Program-made: the position numbers and the translations under genes
Source: a virus
Reading direction: 5' to 3' (one strand)
IMG/VR virus record: IMGVR_UViG_3300023174_000070
Coordinates: 62,001-126,000 of that record
Length of the DNA stretch: 64,000 nucleotides
The notes under the pieces: model-generated
What the model saw: only the letters and a program-made list of their open reading frames with translations
The model's database searches: none
Told to the model about the DNA's origin: nothing
Shown here: in pieces, positions 1-6,463 of the stretch
Numbering within the stretch: the first letter of the stretch is position 1
Layout of the letters: every line of letters begins with the position of its first letter

Positions 1-889
1 AGCGTAAGTCGCCGAACCACTTCTTTAAAAATGGTATCATGCCGGTGTGCATGATTTCGCCGCCACGTATGGGCGACCCTAGTGGACGTAGTCGTCCAAT
101 TTCTAAGCCAATGCCAGCACGTTTGCTGGCATACTTGGCCATCATTTCACCACTAGCAAAAATACTATCCAGGTCATCATCACTCCTAATGAGTACGCAC
201 GAACTGAATTGCTTAGTAGGGGTACCGAGACCAGCAAGGACGGGAGTAGCAAGGGTAAATAATCCATCACTTGCGGCATTGTAGTATTCCTTTATGTAAC
301 GCATACGGGCTGTGTTGGGTTCTTCCGTGTGGAACACCGTGGCAGCCGCAATCATGTAACGCACTTGTGGTGTTTCGTAAATTTCTTTTGTTGAACGATT
401 CTTGACCAGATACTTTTCAATCAGTTGTTCCACTGCCGCATATGAATACTGTTCGTCCTTCACATGATCAATCATGTCTTCCATGCGATTCCAGTCTTCC
501 TCTGAGTACCATTCCAGGAGTTCAGGAGTGTACAGGCCAGTGGCCACATTCCGCTTCACAATCTCATACAGGTGAGGAGGATCGTATGAACCGTATACAT
601 CTTTACGCAACATTGATAGTCGTTGCTTGCCTGCCACAAACTGATAGTTGGTGTGGCCCACATCAGGGTTTGATTCTACGTCAATCAGGTCCACTATGGC
701 TCTGAGTGTGATGCCGTCGATTTCTTTGGTTGTGATGCCATCATAAAAATGCAACTGGGCTTTGATCTCAATCATGCTTTGACTGACATCCGCTATGCCT
801 GCACAAACCTTGGCTATTTGTGCTTGCCATTTTTCCAATGCAAGTGGCTCGCGGCTACCACTGCGTTTTTGTACTATAATTTGCTTCAT
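1..889 (-). CDS. nrdA: Ribonucleoside-diphosphate reductase, class I large (alpha) subunit, N-terminal part
   Basis: This open frame runs off the left edge, so only the first 296 codons are present. The start is the ATG at 889, two bases after the upstream gene's stop. The N-terminal ~90 residues look like an ATP-cone (regulatory dATP/ATP domain) beginning MKQIIVQKRSGSREPLALEK. The catalytic barrel starts later, with the characteristic stretches LATPVLAGLGTPTKQFSSC and KRAGIGLEIGRLRPLGSPI. The enzyme reduces ribonucleoside diphosphates to deoxy forms with the small subunit NrdB, which is expected beyond the window. T4-like phages commonly carry nrdAB to feed replication. It is the last visible gene of a leftward run that begins near 3475. 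Confidence 0.95.
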   Translation of the reverse strand, partial: MKQIIVQKRSGSREPLALEKWQAQIAKVCAGIADVSQSMIEIKAQLHFYDGITTKEIDGITLRAIVDLIDVESNPDVGHTNYQFVAGKQRLSMLRKDVYGSYDPPHLYEIVKRNVATGLYTPELLEWYSEEDWNRMEDMIDHVKDEQYSYAAVEQLIEKYLVKNRSTKEIYETPQVRYMIAAATVFHTEEPNTARMRYIKEYYNAASDGLFTLATPVLAGLGTPTKQFSSCVLIRSDDDLDSIFASGEMMAKYASKRAGIGLEIGRLRPLGSPIRGGEIMHTGMIPFLKKWFGDLR

Positions 890-891
890 TG

Positions 892-1317
892 TTATCCGAT
901 TTGTTGTTGTATTTGTTCTTGCGTTATGCTGTGCTGGGCCTTGATCTGCCCTGGATTGATATTTAACACTTGTTGCGAGTCCCAATTCAATATATATTTC
1001 CCTTGCTGTGCCAGGACTAAATTGCCCTGATCTGATTCCGCCAATATTGAATCCTGCAGATCAGCACGATCCAGCAGAGTTATAGTATACAGGATTCCCA
1101 GCCCGCGAGCAAGATCACAATAGATATTATCGCTTAAAAGTTCCCAAGGATCTGGCCAGTTTGGCCGATCATCCCAGTGCAAATGATATGCTCGCCAAGG
1201 TGCTTGAAACCACCAGGTATTGACTTCGGTAAGGACTTGTTCAACCGGTGCGTGTTGTACTGTTTCGCGAAGAGCGCCCCACGCATGTAGGCGCTGTTCA
1301 AATGTAAGCGGCCACAT
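892..1317 (-). CDS. Conserved phage protein of unknown function (141 aa)
   Basis: I do not recognise a family. The protein is Trp-rich in its first half (MWPLTFEQRLHAWGALR, then WWFQAPW) and ends Gln-rich. No membrane segment or signal peptide is visible. The ATG at 1317 overlaps the stop of the upstream gene as ATGA, which favours it over a TTG one codon earlier and indicates translational coupling. It lies between a small fibre-like gene and nrdA in one leftward operon. A structural or assembly role is possible from the upstream neighbour, but that is inference. Confidence 0.7.
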   Translation of the reverse strand: MWPLTFEQRLHAWGALRETVQHAPVEQVLTEVNTWWFQAPWRAYHLHWDDRPNWPDPWELLSDNIYCDLARGLGILYTITLLDRADLQDSILAESDQGNLVLAQQGKYILNWDSQQVLNINPGQIKAQHSITQEQIQQQIG

Positions 1318-1877
1318 CAAACTGTAGGTAAAAAGTAACTGATAGAATAATAAAGAGTTCCAGTTACACCTGTGTTGGTGCTGGAGTAAGCAAATGTAAT
1401 AGTGCTGGCGCTTTCAGTCACTGTGAAGGTGACGCCGGTAGATCCGTTTTGTAAAGGATTAGCATCCACTGGGGTTGGCAGACTACCAGAACCATCTGTA
1501 CTGCCTACAACAATGTATGTGCCGGTTCTAGTAAAAACGCCCCGGCGTATCATGTATTTTACTTCAAACGCTGGAATTGTGCTGGCGTCAATGGTAAACA
1601 CCGTTTCTGTGGTGGCATTGTTGGCCAAGGTTGCAGTGGTTCCTGCATTTACAACATAGTTGCCAAACGAAAACTGTGTGCGACCAGTGAACACGTCTGA
1701 GTACTCAGTGAGCACTTCTGTGTTGCCAATGACAGGGGCGCCTTCTTGCAGGGTGCCGTTGCCGATAAACAGTCTACGTTCATCGATGGCCCAGCCAAGT
1801 TCTGCGCCGGCCAGTTGCGGCACATTTTCTGCTAGACCTTTACGATTTGTGATTCGAGATACTTGTACAATTGCCAC
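1317..1877 (-). CDS. Small virion fibre-like protein with tropism-determinant-like N-terminus (186 aa)
   Basis: The first ~45 residues (QVSRITNRKGLAENVPQLAG, then GWAIDERRLFIGNG) match the short N-terminal module found in many phage fibre and receptor-binding proteins, including major-tropism-determinant-like proteins, where it mediates attachment to the virion. The rest is Thr/Ser/Gly-rich beta-type sequence ending in YYSISYFLPTV, as in a small fibre or decoration domain. The start is GTG, preceded by an AAAGGA Shine-Dalgarno. A late-type promoter (GCTAAATA) lies at 1902-1909. A virion location is inferred from the module and promoter; exact position on the particle is unknown. Confidence 0.65.
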   Translation of the reverse strand: MAIVQVSRITNRKGLAENVPQLAGAELGWAIDERRLFIGNGTLQEGAPVIGNTEVLTEYSDVFTGRTQFSFGNYVVNAGTTATLANNATTETVFTIDASTIPAFEVKYMIRRGVFTRTGTYIVVGSTDGSGSLPTPVDANPLQNGSTGVTFTVTESASTITFAYSSTNTGVTGTLYYSISYFLPTV

Positions 1878-1896
1878 GGTGATAGTCCTTTGGATA

Positions 1897-2613
1897 TTAC
1901 ATATTTAGCATGTAGTACTGTTCGACCTTTTTCCACCATAGATCTCGGTAACGATCAAACTCTGCGCCTTCCAGCACAAATTCCTGATATTGTGGCTCGC
2001 CAATGATATTGTGTTGCTCATCTAGATCGGGTTTGACACACATCAAAATCACGCCTTTGCGTATTCGTGTACCATGTAATTCGTTGTGTGCTTCTGCGTA
2101 GGCACACAGTTGCACAAAGTAATCATCAATCCATTCGCGCTTTTTGGGTTTGTTGGTTTGTTTGTAATCCAGTATGGATTCTTCATTCAAATGTATACCT
2201 GCGCCATCTGTTGTGCCTGCGTAAATGCTGGGGAAATATAGCGGAACTTCAATGCCCCAAAATTCACTGACATTTTTAAGGCCATCTCTAATCACAGTTT
2301 CTGCCATCACATGGCTGGGCCACGAGAAAGGATTTGATCCGCGCTCTTTGATAGCACCCTCCTTGACATACTGCTCAAGATACGTGTGCATACGTGTGCC
2401 ACGATTGGCTGCTTCAGTTGTGATTTGCTGTGCTTTTTCTGCGCCCACACGACGTCGCCATTGGTTTAGTGCTTCGACTTTTTCTGGGGGTTTTGTTTTG
2501 TCTAGGATTGTGGTCACTGACGGCAAGTTGTTGCCGTCAGGGGTGGCATAGTAACGCCGACCCTCTATTGTGACTCGGGGAATAGGCTGATAGTCGAATT
2601 TTGGATTATACAT
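1897..2613 (-). CDS. PD-(D/E)XK exonuclease, MGME1/Cas4-like (238 aa)
   Basis: The protein has the layout of the MGME1/RecB-type nuclease family: an N-terminal part containing PSVTTIL, a helical region with GTRMHTYLEQY, and the catalytic core. The core shows the Asp of GTTDGAG, then ILDYKQT (the D-x-K of the PD-(D/E)XK motif), then the family-typical Tyr/Gln helix DDYFVQLCAYAEAH. Such enzymes degrade single-stranded or flapped DNA and would act in recombination or host DNA breakdown. I chose the ATG at 2613, because a longer frame from 2625 would use TTG inside the promoter. The start codon lies within an unusual array of TATAAT hexamers, leaving little or no 5' leader. Confidence 0.85.
   Translation of the reverse strand: MYNPKFDYQPIPRVTIEGRRYYATPDGNNLPSVTTILDKTKPPEKVEALNQWRRRVGAEKAQQITTEAANRGTRMHTYLEQYVKEGAIKERGSNPFSWPSHVMAETVIRDGLKNVSEFWGIEVPLYFPSIYAGTTDGAGIHLNEESILDYKQTNKPKKREWIDDYFVQLCAYAEAHNELHGTRIRKGVILMCVKPDLDEQHNIIGEPQYQEFVLEGAEFDRYRDLWWKKVEQYYMLNM
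1902..1909 (-). promoter_or_regulatory. T4-type late promoter (GCTAAATA)
   Basis: The minus strand reads GCTAAATA, a one-to-two-base variant of TATAAATA, 24 bp before the GTG of the fibre-like gene and inside the 3' end of the exonuclease gene. It gives a leadered mRNA with an AAAGGA ribosome site. Confidence 0.55.
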
Positions 2614-2653
2614 AATTATAGTCAATTATAGACTATTATAGTCCAACTGTCAA
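2611..2653 (-). promoter_or_regulatory. Sigma70 promoter with four TATAAT hexamers phased at 10 bp
   Basis: The minus strand has TTGACA at 2653-2648, then 17 bp, then TATAAT at 2630-2625, a perfect sigma70 consensus. Further TATAAT copies lie at 2640-2635 and 2620-2615, and a fourth overlaps the start codon region (ATG TATAAT), all in 10-bp steps. A start site 6-8 bp after the consensus -10 would leave only about 4-6 bases before the exonuclease ATG. Confidence 0.7.
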
Positions 2654-2977
2654 CTATATTCGAAAACTTTCTCCGCAACCGCAACGGTCACGCTCATTGG
2701 GGTTTGAGAATTCAAAGCCTTCGTTAAGACCCTGGCGCACATAGTCTACTGTCATGTTTTGAAGATACACGTTGTCTTTTTGATTTACTAGCACAACAAA
2801 TTCTGGCTGTGCATAATTGATAACATACTGTTCCGATGTGTATTCTCGAACATACTCTAACACATAAGCAAGCCCGGAGCAACCTGTGGTTTTAACCCCA
2901 AGACGAATACCAGCATAGTTTTTGGTTGTAACTAACTTTTGTATTTTGTTCCGTGCTGTATCAGTGAACGAGATCAT
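2654..2977 (-). CDS. iscA: A-type iron-sulfur carrier protein, IscA/HesB family
   Basis: The protein is 107 residues, the normal length for the family. All three cluster-binding cysteines are present: C33 in TTGCSGLAY, and C99/C101 in the C-terminal RCGCGESF. A-type carriers receive Fe-S clusters from the scaffold and pass them to target proteins. The frame starts at the ATG at 2977 and overlaps the end of iscU by 17 bases, so the two are translationally coupled, as in the bacterial isc operon order U-A. The rest of the sequence looks more diverged from bacterial IscA than the neighbouring IscU is from its homologues, suggesting longer residence in phages. Whether it carries Fe or Fe-S is not decidable here. 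Confidence 0.93.
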   Translation of the reverse strand: MISFTDTARNKIQKLVTTKNYAGIRLGVKTTGCSGLAYVLEYVREYTSEQYVINYAQPEFVVLVNQKDNVYLQNMTVDYVRQGLNEGFEFSNPNERDRCGCGESFRI

Positions 2978-3344
2978 GCTTTTTGCGATAGTCTGCTACT
3001 GCGGCTTTGATGGCGTCTTCGGCCAAGATGGAACAGTGGATTTTGACTGGTGGAAGAGCAAGTTCTTCAGCAATTTGGCTATTTCGAATGGATCCTGCTT
3101 CTTCAAGTGTACGACCTTTGACCCATTCCGTAACGAGGCTAGAACTCGCGATTGCGCTTCCACATCCATATGTTTTGAATCTTGCATCTGTGATAATCCC
3201 ATCTGTTACTTTTATCTGCAACTTCATTACGTCACCGCAAGCAGGCGCACCAACCATGCCGGTACCAACGGTATCGTCAATTTCAAATTTACCCACGTTA
3301 CGTGGATTTTCGTAGTGATCAATCACTCGATCTGAATATGCCAT
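2961..3344 (-). CDS. iscU: Iron-sulfur cluster scaffold protein IscU
   Basis: This 127-residue protein has every hallmark of bacterial IscU: C36 with the cluster-releasing Asp38 (GAPACGD), C61 in TYGCGSAIASS, the HscA-recognition motif LPPVK (97-101), and H103-C104. It is the platform on which cysteine desulfurase IscS assembles [2Fe-2S] clusters. The sequence is strikingly close to beta/gammaproteobacterial IscU, suggesting recent acquisition or strong constraint to work with host IscS, HscA and HscB, none of which are encoded here. It starts at 3344, where its ATG shares a base with the stop (TAATG) of a 43-codon upstream frame. Confidence 0.96.
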   Translation of the reverse strand: MAYSDRVIDHYENPRNVGKFEIDDTVGTGMVGAPACGDVMKLQIKVTDGIITDARFKTYGCGSAIASSSLVTEWVKGRTLEEAGSIRNSQIAEELALPPVKIHCSILAEDAIKAAVADYRKKHDLVH

Positions 3345-3475
3345 TATCGTATGTCCTCAGTGTGTTTGTGTTTGGTAGATTTTTTAAGGATCTTGAACCA
3401 AACTTTTTTTTCTTTAGCACTATCATGTTTGAAGATGGCATGATATAATTTGTCTCTTAATTTACGCAGTTTCAT
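3344..3475 (-). CDS. Small basic protein (43 aa) leading the isc operon
   Basis: The frame encodes a Lys-rich peptide beginning MKLRKLRDKLYHAIFKHDSA and ending HTEDIR. It has an excellent ribosome site (GGGGAGG, 6 bases before ATG) and is directly downstream of a consensus sigma70 promoter. Its TAA overlaps the iscU ATG (TAATG). These features support real translation, even though no family is recognised. It may be a host-takeover peptide or simply a leader that couples translation into iscU; neither role is shown by sequence. Confidence 0.65.
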   Translation of the reverse strand: MKLRKLRDKLYHAIFKHDSAKEKKVWFKILKKSTKHKHTEDIR

Positions 3476-3494
3476 ATACGCCTCCCCATAGTTG

Positions 3495-3523
3495 AGTATA
3501 CACTATTTAACATGTTAGGTCAA
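3495..3523 (-). promoter_or_regulatory. Sigma70-type early promoter of the isc/exonuclease/nrd operon
   Basis: The minus strand carries TTGACC (3523-3518), a 17-bp spacer, and TATACT (3500-3495). It is followed by a short leader with GGGGAGG before the 43-codon gene. The same TTGACC box and 17-bp spacing recur at 23374-23402, 23669-23697 and 60577-60605. Confidence 0.8.
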
Positions 3524-3545
3524 TCGTTAGTTGACTATATTTGAT

Positions 3546-3884
3546 TTATTTTAATGCTCGTTTGGCTGCCGCAGCCACAATGTCTTGGGCTTGGTTCACC
3601 GGCATGGGCACAGTACCAGAATCATTGCCTTTGAATTTGATCACACCCGAATTGGGTTCAATGGGCATGAACACGCCATTGAGAGGTGCCTGGCTGGCCA
3701 TGTTCTGAAGAGTTTCTGGGGTAAGATCAATCTGCATGTTATGAGCCAGATTCAAAAAAGTCTGCATGCTGATTTGTTTTTGGCCACCTGTGTCTCGTGC
3801 TCGGCCCAATAAGAATTCGGCCAAGCCTAAAAGTCGAGCGGCTGTGTCATCTGACCGGCCGTTGCCAACTTCGTCGATACGCAT
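3546..3884 (-). CDS. Conserved phage protein of unknown function (112 aa)
   Basis: No family is recognised with certainty. The protein begins MRIDEVGNGRSDDTAARLL and is rich in Ala and Gln, with no membrane segment. Its ATG shares one base with the stop of the upstream gene (TAATG), so the two are coupled. It follows an Ala/Glu-rich virion-like gene and ends a leftward unit, with about 70 bp of promoter-containing DNA after it. A structural or assembly role is inferred from the location only. Confidence 0.65.
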   Translation of the reverse strand: MRIDEVGNGRSDDTAARLLGLAEFLLGRARDTGGQKQISMQTFLNLAHNMQIDLTPETLQNMASQAPLNGVFMPIEPNSGVIKFKGNDSGTVPMPVNQAQDIVAAAAKRALK

Positions 3885-4771
3885 TATCTACGTCCGCGGC
3901 CCAAACTGGCGGCTGGTGTAGTGGCTTCGGGTTCTGGTTCAAGTTCAGCGCCTGCATCAGCGGCAGCGGCATCAAGCCCGGCCTCTGCGCCTAGTTCAGC
4001 ACCCATGTCTGCACCTAACTCGGCACCCATGTCTGCGCCCATTTCAGCACCAGGCACCACAGCACCAGCACCTTGGCCTGTTACCACACCCAGTGCGGCT
4101 TCCAGTTGGCCTTTGCTGGCCTGTAAATTTTGTACCAGTCCTGACAGTGCGGCGGCTGCATCTGCATTGAATTGTGCGGCTTGATCCATGCCAACTTCAT
4201 TCTTGATTGAATCAACCAATGCGGGCAATTCTTTAAATTGCATTTCTGTTGTGTCTTCCAACATTTTCTGCACACGGTCAACCATGTCTTGTGCGGCCAA
4301 TACCACTTGTGCTTGTTGAATTTCTGATTCACGCAAGAAGTTGCCTGTGTTGTTTTCTGCTGCCATTGTTGGATTCATCATGGCTTTTTGCAAGTCGGCA
4401 ATTTCTTTTTGCTTTTGCTTGATCTCATCCTGCATCTGTTTCTTTTTCTGTTGCTGTTGCACAGTCGACAATGCGGCAGTAGCACCGGGTGCACCAGGAG
4501 TAGAGCCTGATGTGGAAGCACCATACTCGCGAAGTTGTTGTGTCAGAGCCTGTTCCATCATCATGAGTTTTAGATAGGCAGGATTCTTTTCGCTGTAATG
4601 AAATGCTGGGCTGGCGCGATGTTCGCTGACCAGGCCACGCACACGTTGTAGCATGCCGCGCACTTGGCCACGGTTCATTGAGTCAAAAGATAGACGTTGG
4701 TCAAAGTGACTCTCGAACACTTTAGCGATTTGTTTTGTAGGGCGTGTTACGGCCAGTTCTTGCAGTTTCAT
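3884..4771 (-). CDS. Probable virion-associated protein with coiled coil and Gly-Ala-Glu repeats (295 aa)
   Basis: The N-terminal ~90 residues form a conserved-looking helical domain (MKLQELAVTRPTKQIAKVFE, later RGLVSEHRASPAFHYSE and YLKLMMMEQAL) that I recall in uncharacterised proteins of marine T4-like phages. A Gln/Lys-rich coiled coil follows (about 110-140), then a helical segment. The C-terminus is low complexity, built from repeats of MGAELGAD type, acidic residues, and a terminal GRGRR. An acidic Ala-rich tail of this kind is common among head-core and internal proteins, but function is unknown. It overlaps the upstream gene by 50 bases and the downstream gene by one. Confidence 0.7.
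   Translation of the reverse strand: MKLQELAVTRPTKQIAKVFESHFDQRLSFDSMNRGQVRGMLQRVRGLVSEHRASPAFHYSEKNPAYLKLMMMEQALTQQLREYGASTSGSTPGAPGATAALSTVQQQQKKKQMQDEIKQKQKEIADLQKAMMNPTMAAENNTGNFLRESEIQQAQVVLAAQDMVDRVQKMLEDTTEMQFKELPALVDSIKNEVGMDQAAQFNADAAAALSGLVQNLQASKGQLEAALGVVTGQGAGAVVPGAEMGADMGAELGADMGAELGAEAGLDAAAADAGAELEPEPEATTPAASLGRGRR
3985..4053 (-). repeat. Degenerate tandem repeat encoding Met-Gly-Ala-Glu/Asp units
   Basis: Within the preceding gene the DNA repeats a unit around GCACCCATGTCTGC (plus strand) two to three times with variants. It encodes alternating MGAEL and MGADM pentapeptides. Such a stretch can vary in copy number by slippage. Confidence 0.6.
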
Positions 4772-5213
4772 TGTTGCTTCCTCGAAGTTGCCAGTATTTA
4801 GCCGAATTTATACATTTTGTTAATTCATTTTCTATCTGCTGACTTTGTTCTCGCCTGTGTGCGGCTTTGGCACTGACTGTTTCCCAAAATATTCCATAAC
4901 TTTTTTGGGCTTGACTGCTACGTACTTCAATGTCGTTGCGCAATCTTAACAGGGTAAAATCCAGGTGCTGTATTTCATTAGCCAGGCGGTATTGACGGTT
5001 TTTATCGGCTATACACCAGGCCACTGCGCTTCTAGTGCTGGTAAATGTTCCCACCGGCGTGTCTTGATAAGTTAGTGAATATCCCTGGGTGGTTTGACGC
5101 ATGACATATGAGCCAAACACACGGTATTTTTCACCATCTGCCACAATCACATGATCTAGCAATTTAGGCAACTCTCGCTCGGCCAATGCCGCAAGTTTTT
5201 GGCTGGCGTTCAT
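4722..5213 (-). CDS. Conserved phage protein of unknown function (163 aa)
   Basis: The start is the ATG at 5213, which overlaps the stop of the upstream gene as ATGA; a longer frame to 5420 merely shadows that gene. The protein opens MNASQKLAALAERELPKLL, has a beta-rich middle (GEKYRVFGSYVMRQT, TYQDTPVGTFTSTRSAVAWC), and ends with a charged helical region. The middle resembles small phage proteins that wrap a short beta sheet, but I cannot name a family. It lies in a unit driven by a late promoter at 5490-5497, so a virion or assembly role is plausible. Confidence 0.7.
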   Translation of the reverse strand: MNASQKLAALAERELPKLLDHVIVADGEKYRVFGSYVMRQTTQGYSLTYQDTPVGTFTSTRSAVAWCIADKNRQYRLANEIQHLDFTLLRLRNDIEVRSSQAQKSYGIFWETVSAKAAHRREQSQQIENELTKCINSAKYWQLRGSNNETARTGRNTPYKTNR

Positions 5214-5473
5214 TTCAGCACAAAATTTGAGATCACATAGCCCAAGGTTGCTGTTAAAAATCCAATAATTCCTATGCCCCAACCTATGATTTGATTGTTG
5301 CGTTTGTTGACTATGTCGTGCATCATGCCATGCATTTCTTGTACCACTATTTTTACAGAGGATATTTCTGCTTTGACGCTGTCTATTTGCAGTTCCAGAG
5401 CACGATAGCGTTCTGCACACAATTCAACGTGGGCTTCGAGACTTTTCTTTTCAATATCAGTTGTATCAACCAT
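5210..5473 (-). CDS. Small coiled-coil protein with C-terminal membrane anchor (87 aa)
   Basis: The protein has an N-terminal helix with heptad character (ERYRALELQIDSVKAEISSV) and a single C-terminal hydrophobic segment (IIGWGIGIIGFLTATLGYVI) ending SNFVLK. This tail-anchored layout is seen in small phage lysis or inner-membrane proteins, and a holin-like or spanin-like role is possible but not shown. Two starts compete: ATG at 5485 directly abuts the late promoter, while ATG at 5473 has a GGGAG ribosome site. I prefer 5473 because an mRNA beginning near 5485 would carry that site. Confidence 0.7.
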   Translation of the reverse strand: MVDTTDIEKKSLEAHVELCAERYRALELQIDSVKAEISSVKIVVQEMHGMMHDIVNKRNNQIIGWGIGIIGFLTATLGYVISNFVLK

Positions 5474-5488
5474 GTGTGCTCCCATACG

Positions 5489-5902
5489 TTATTTATGGTC
5501 CACTATGGCAAATTCAATGTTCTGGTCTGGATCCAATTGATCAGTTTTGGGCTGAGTGTCTAGGTCGTAAAACATTGGTACTCCGCGACAGGCGGTTTTT
5601 AGCAAGCCCAATGGATCGCCATGAGCACTAAACACATCATCAAAATCAGTGGAGAATTCAAATTGCCATTTTTCATTGATGTGCTCTGTAGGCGAAATAT
5701 CTTGTGCCTGTGTATACAGGCCAATGATCTGTAGTATGGTTTCCCAATTGCGTTGTTGGTTTCTTGATCTAGTCCAAGTCATTTGATCTGTTACAGATTG
5801 ACCTTCACGATCATCAAATGGCAACACATTGGTTCTAAAGTGTCCCGTGACCCCTGTGGCTGTGCAGTCAAATTGAGTAGTCACACGAATCCTGGTAGTC
5901 AT
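5489..5902 (-). CDS. Conserved phage protein, probably structural (137 aa)
   Basis: The start MTTRIRVTTQFDCTATGVTG is preferred over an in-frame codon at 5923, which falls inside the terminator region. The protein contains WTRSRNQQRNWETILQIIGL and ends NIEFAIVDHK. I do not recognise the family, although the sequence is well formed and its neighbours are late genes. The start codon lies 5 bp after a late-type promoter (CGTAAATA) with no Shine-Dalgarno, suggesting a leaderless mRNA. A strong terminator just upstream isolates it from the preceding gene. Confidence 0.7.
   Translation of the reverse strand: MTTRIRVTTQFDCTATGVTGHFRTNVLPFDDREGQSVTDQMTWTRSRNQQRNWETILQIIGLYTQAQDISPTEHINEKWQFEFSTDFDDVFSAHGDPLGLLKTACRGVPMFYDLDTQPKTDQLDPDQNIEFAIVDHK
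5490..5497 (-). promoter_or_regulatory. T4-type late promoter (CATAAATA)
   Basis: The minus strand reads CATAAATA at 5497-5490, inside the last codons of the upstream gene. The expected start near 5485 leaves GGGAG correctly placed before the ATG at 5473. Confidence 0.6.
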
Positions 5903-5907
5903 GGCTG

Positions 5908-5915
5908 TATTTACG
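5908..5915 (-). promoter_or_regulatory. Late promoter variant (CGTAAATA) abutting a start codon
   Basis: CGTAAATA on the minus strand ends 5 bp before the ATG at 5902. T4 late transcripts start about 6 bp after this box, that is, at the ATG itself. It lies immediately past the terminator at 5922-5950. Confidence 0.5.
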
Positions 5916-5921
5916 GCCAAC

Positions 5922-5950
5922 AAAAAACCCTGGATTTTTTACGTCCAGGG
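5922..5950 (-). terminator. Rho-independent terminator
   Basis: A perfect 7-bp stem (CCCTGGA/TCCAGGG) is followed on the minus strand by TTTTTT. It closes the transcript of the 143-residue gene at 5972-6403. Confidence 0.9.
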
Positions 5951-5971
5951 TCGATCACACGCAATCTAAAA

Positions 5972-6403
5972 TTAGACTGGAGCGAAGTTACTTGCGCTTG
6001 TGGTGAATGCGGCGTTACCTGCGGCACTGTTCAACTGGATGTTTTGACCACCGGAAGCAACTGTTGCACTGGTATTAGCCGTGGTCAACAGCGTTGCGGC
6101 TGTGTAAGCATCAGTTGGGTAGATAGCCAAGTTCAAGATAGTCGGGGCTGCTGGGCTAACTTGATACATGGCAACTGTTGCTTTGGTTTGAATCGCTTGC
6201 AAAATGTTGTTGATGTAACCGTTAACGTTAGCACTTGTGACCAATGAAGCGTTAGCCACCACTGAGAAAAAGTCTAGTTTTGGTCCTTGAAAGTTGACCG
6301 AACCCGTTGCCGCAATGTTGGATGTTCCAACAATTTGCGCATTGCCAGTGTCCATGTGGAATACTGGTTGGGTGGTACCGTTTGTTTTTGTAAATACTGC
6401 CAT
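5972..6403 (-). CDS. Small Ala/Thr-rich virion protein, probably decoration-like (143 aa)
   Basis: The protein (MAVFTKTNGTTQPVFHMDTG) is short, Cys-free, rich in Ala, Thr, Asn and Val, and lacks charged clusters, as is typical of abundant capsid-decoration or tail-surface proteins. Its gene is a stand-alone unit: a CATAAATA late promoter, a strong AGGAG ribosome site, and its own terminator. That arrangement fits high late expression. No family is recognised, and the location on the virion is inference. Confidence 0.7.
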   Translation of the reverse strand: MAVFTKTNGTTQPVFHMDTGNAQIVGTSNIAATGSVNFQGPKLDFFSVVANASLVTSANVNGYINNILQAIQTKATVAMYQVSPAAPTILNLAIYPTDAYTAATLLTTANTSATVASGGQNIQLNSAAGNAAFTTSASNFAPV

Positions 6404-6441
6404 TTTAAAATCTCCTAATAAGTAGGCTCTCGCCCTACTCT

Positions 6442-6449
6442 TATTTATG
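6442..6449 (-). promoter_or_regulatory. T4-type late promoter (CATAAATA) with 5' leader hairpin
   Basis: CATAAATA lies on the minus strand 38 bp before the ATG at 6403. The leader holds a 6-bp hairpin (AGTAGG/CCTACT, 6420-6440) directly before AGGAG, leaving the ribosome site single-stranded. Confidence 0.65.
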
Positions 6450-6463
6450 AAATTGGCAAAATC

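Noticed and set aside
5214-5420. N-terminal extension of the 163-residue gene
   Set aside because: It lies wholly in another frame of the membrane-anchored gene, and the ATGA overlap at 5213 gives a better start.
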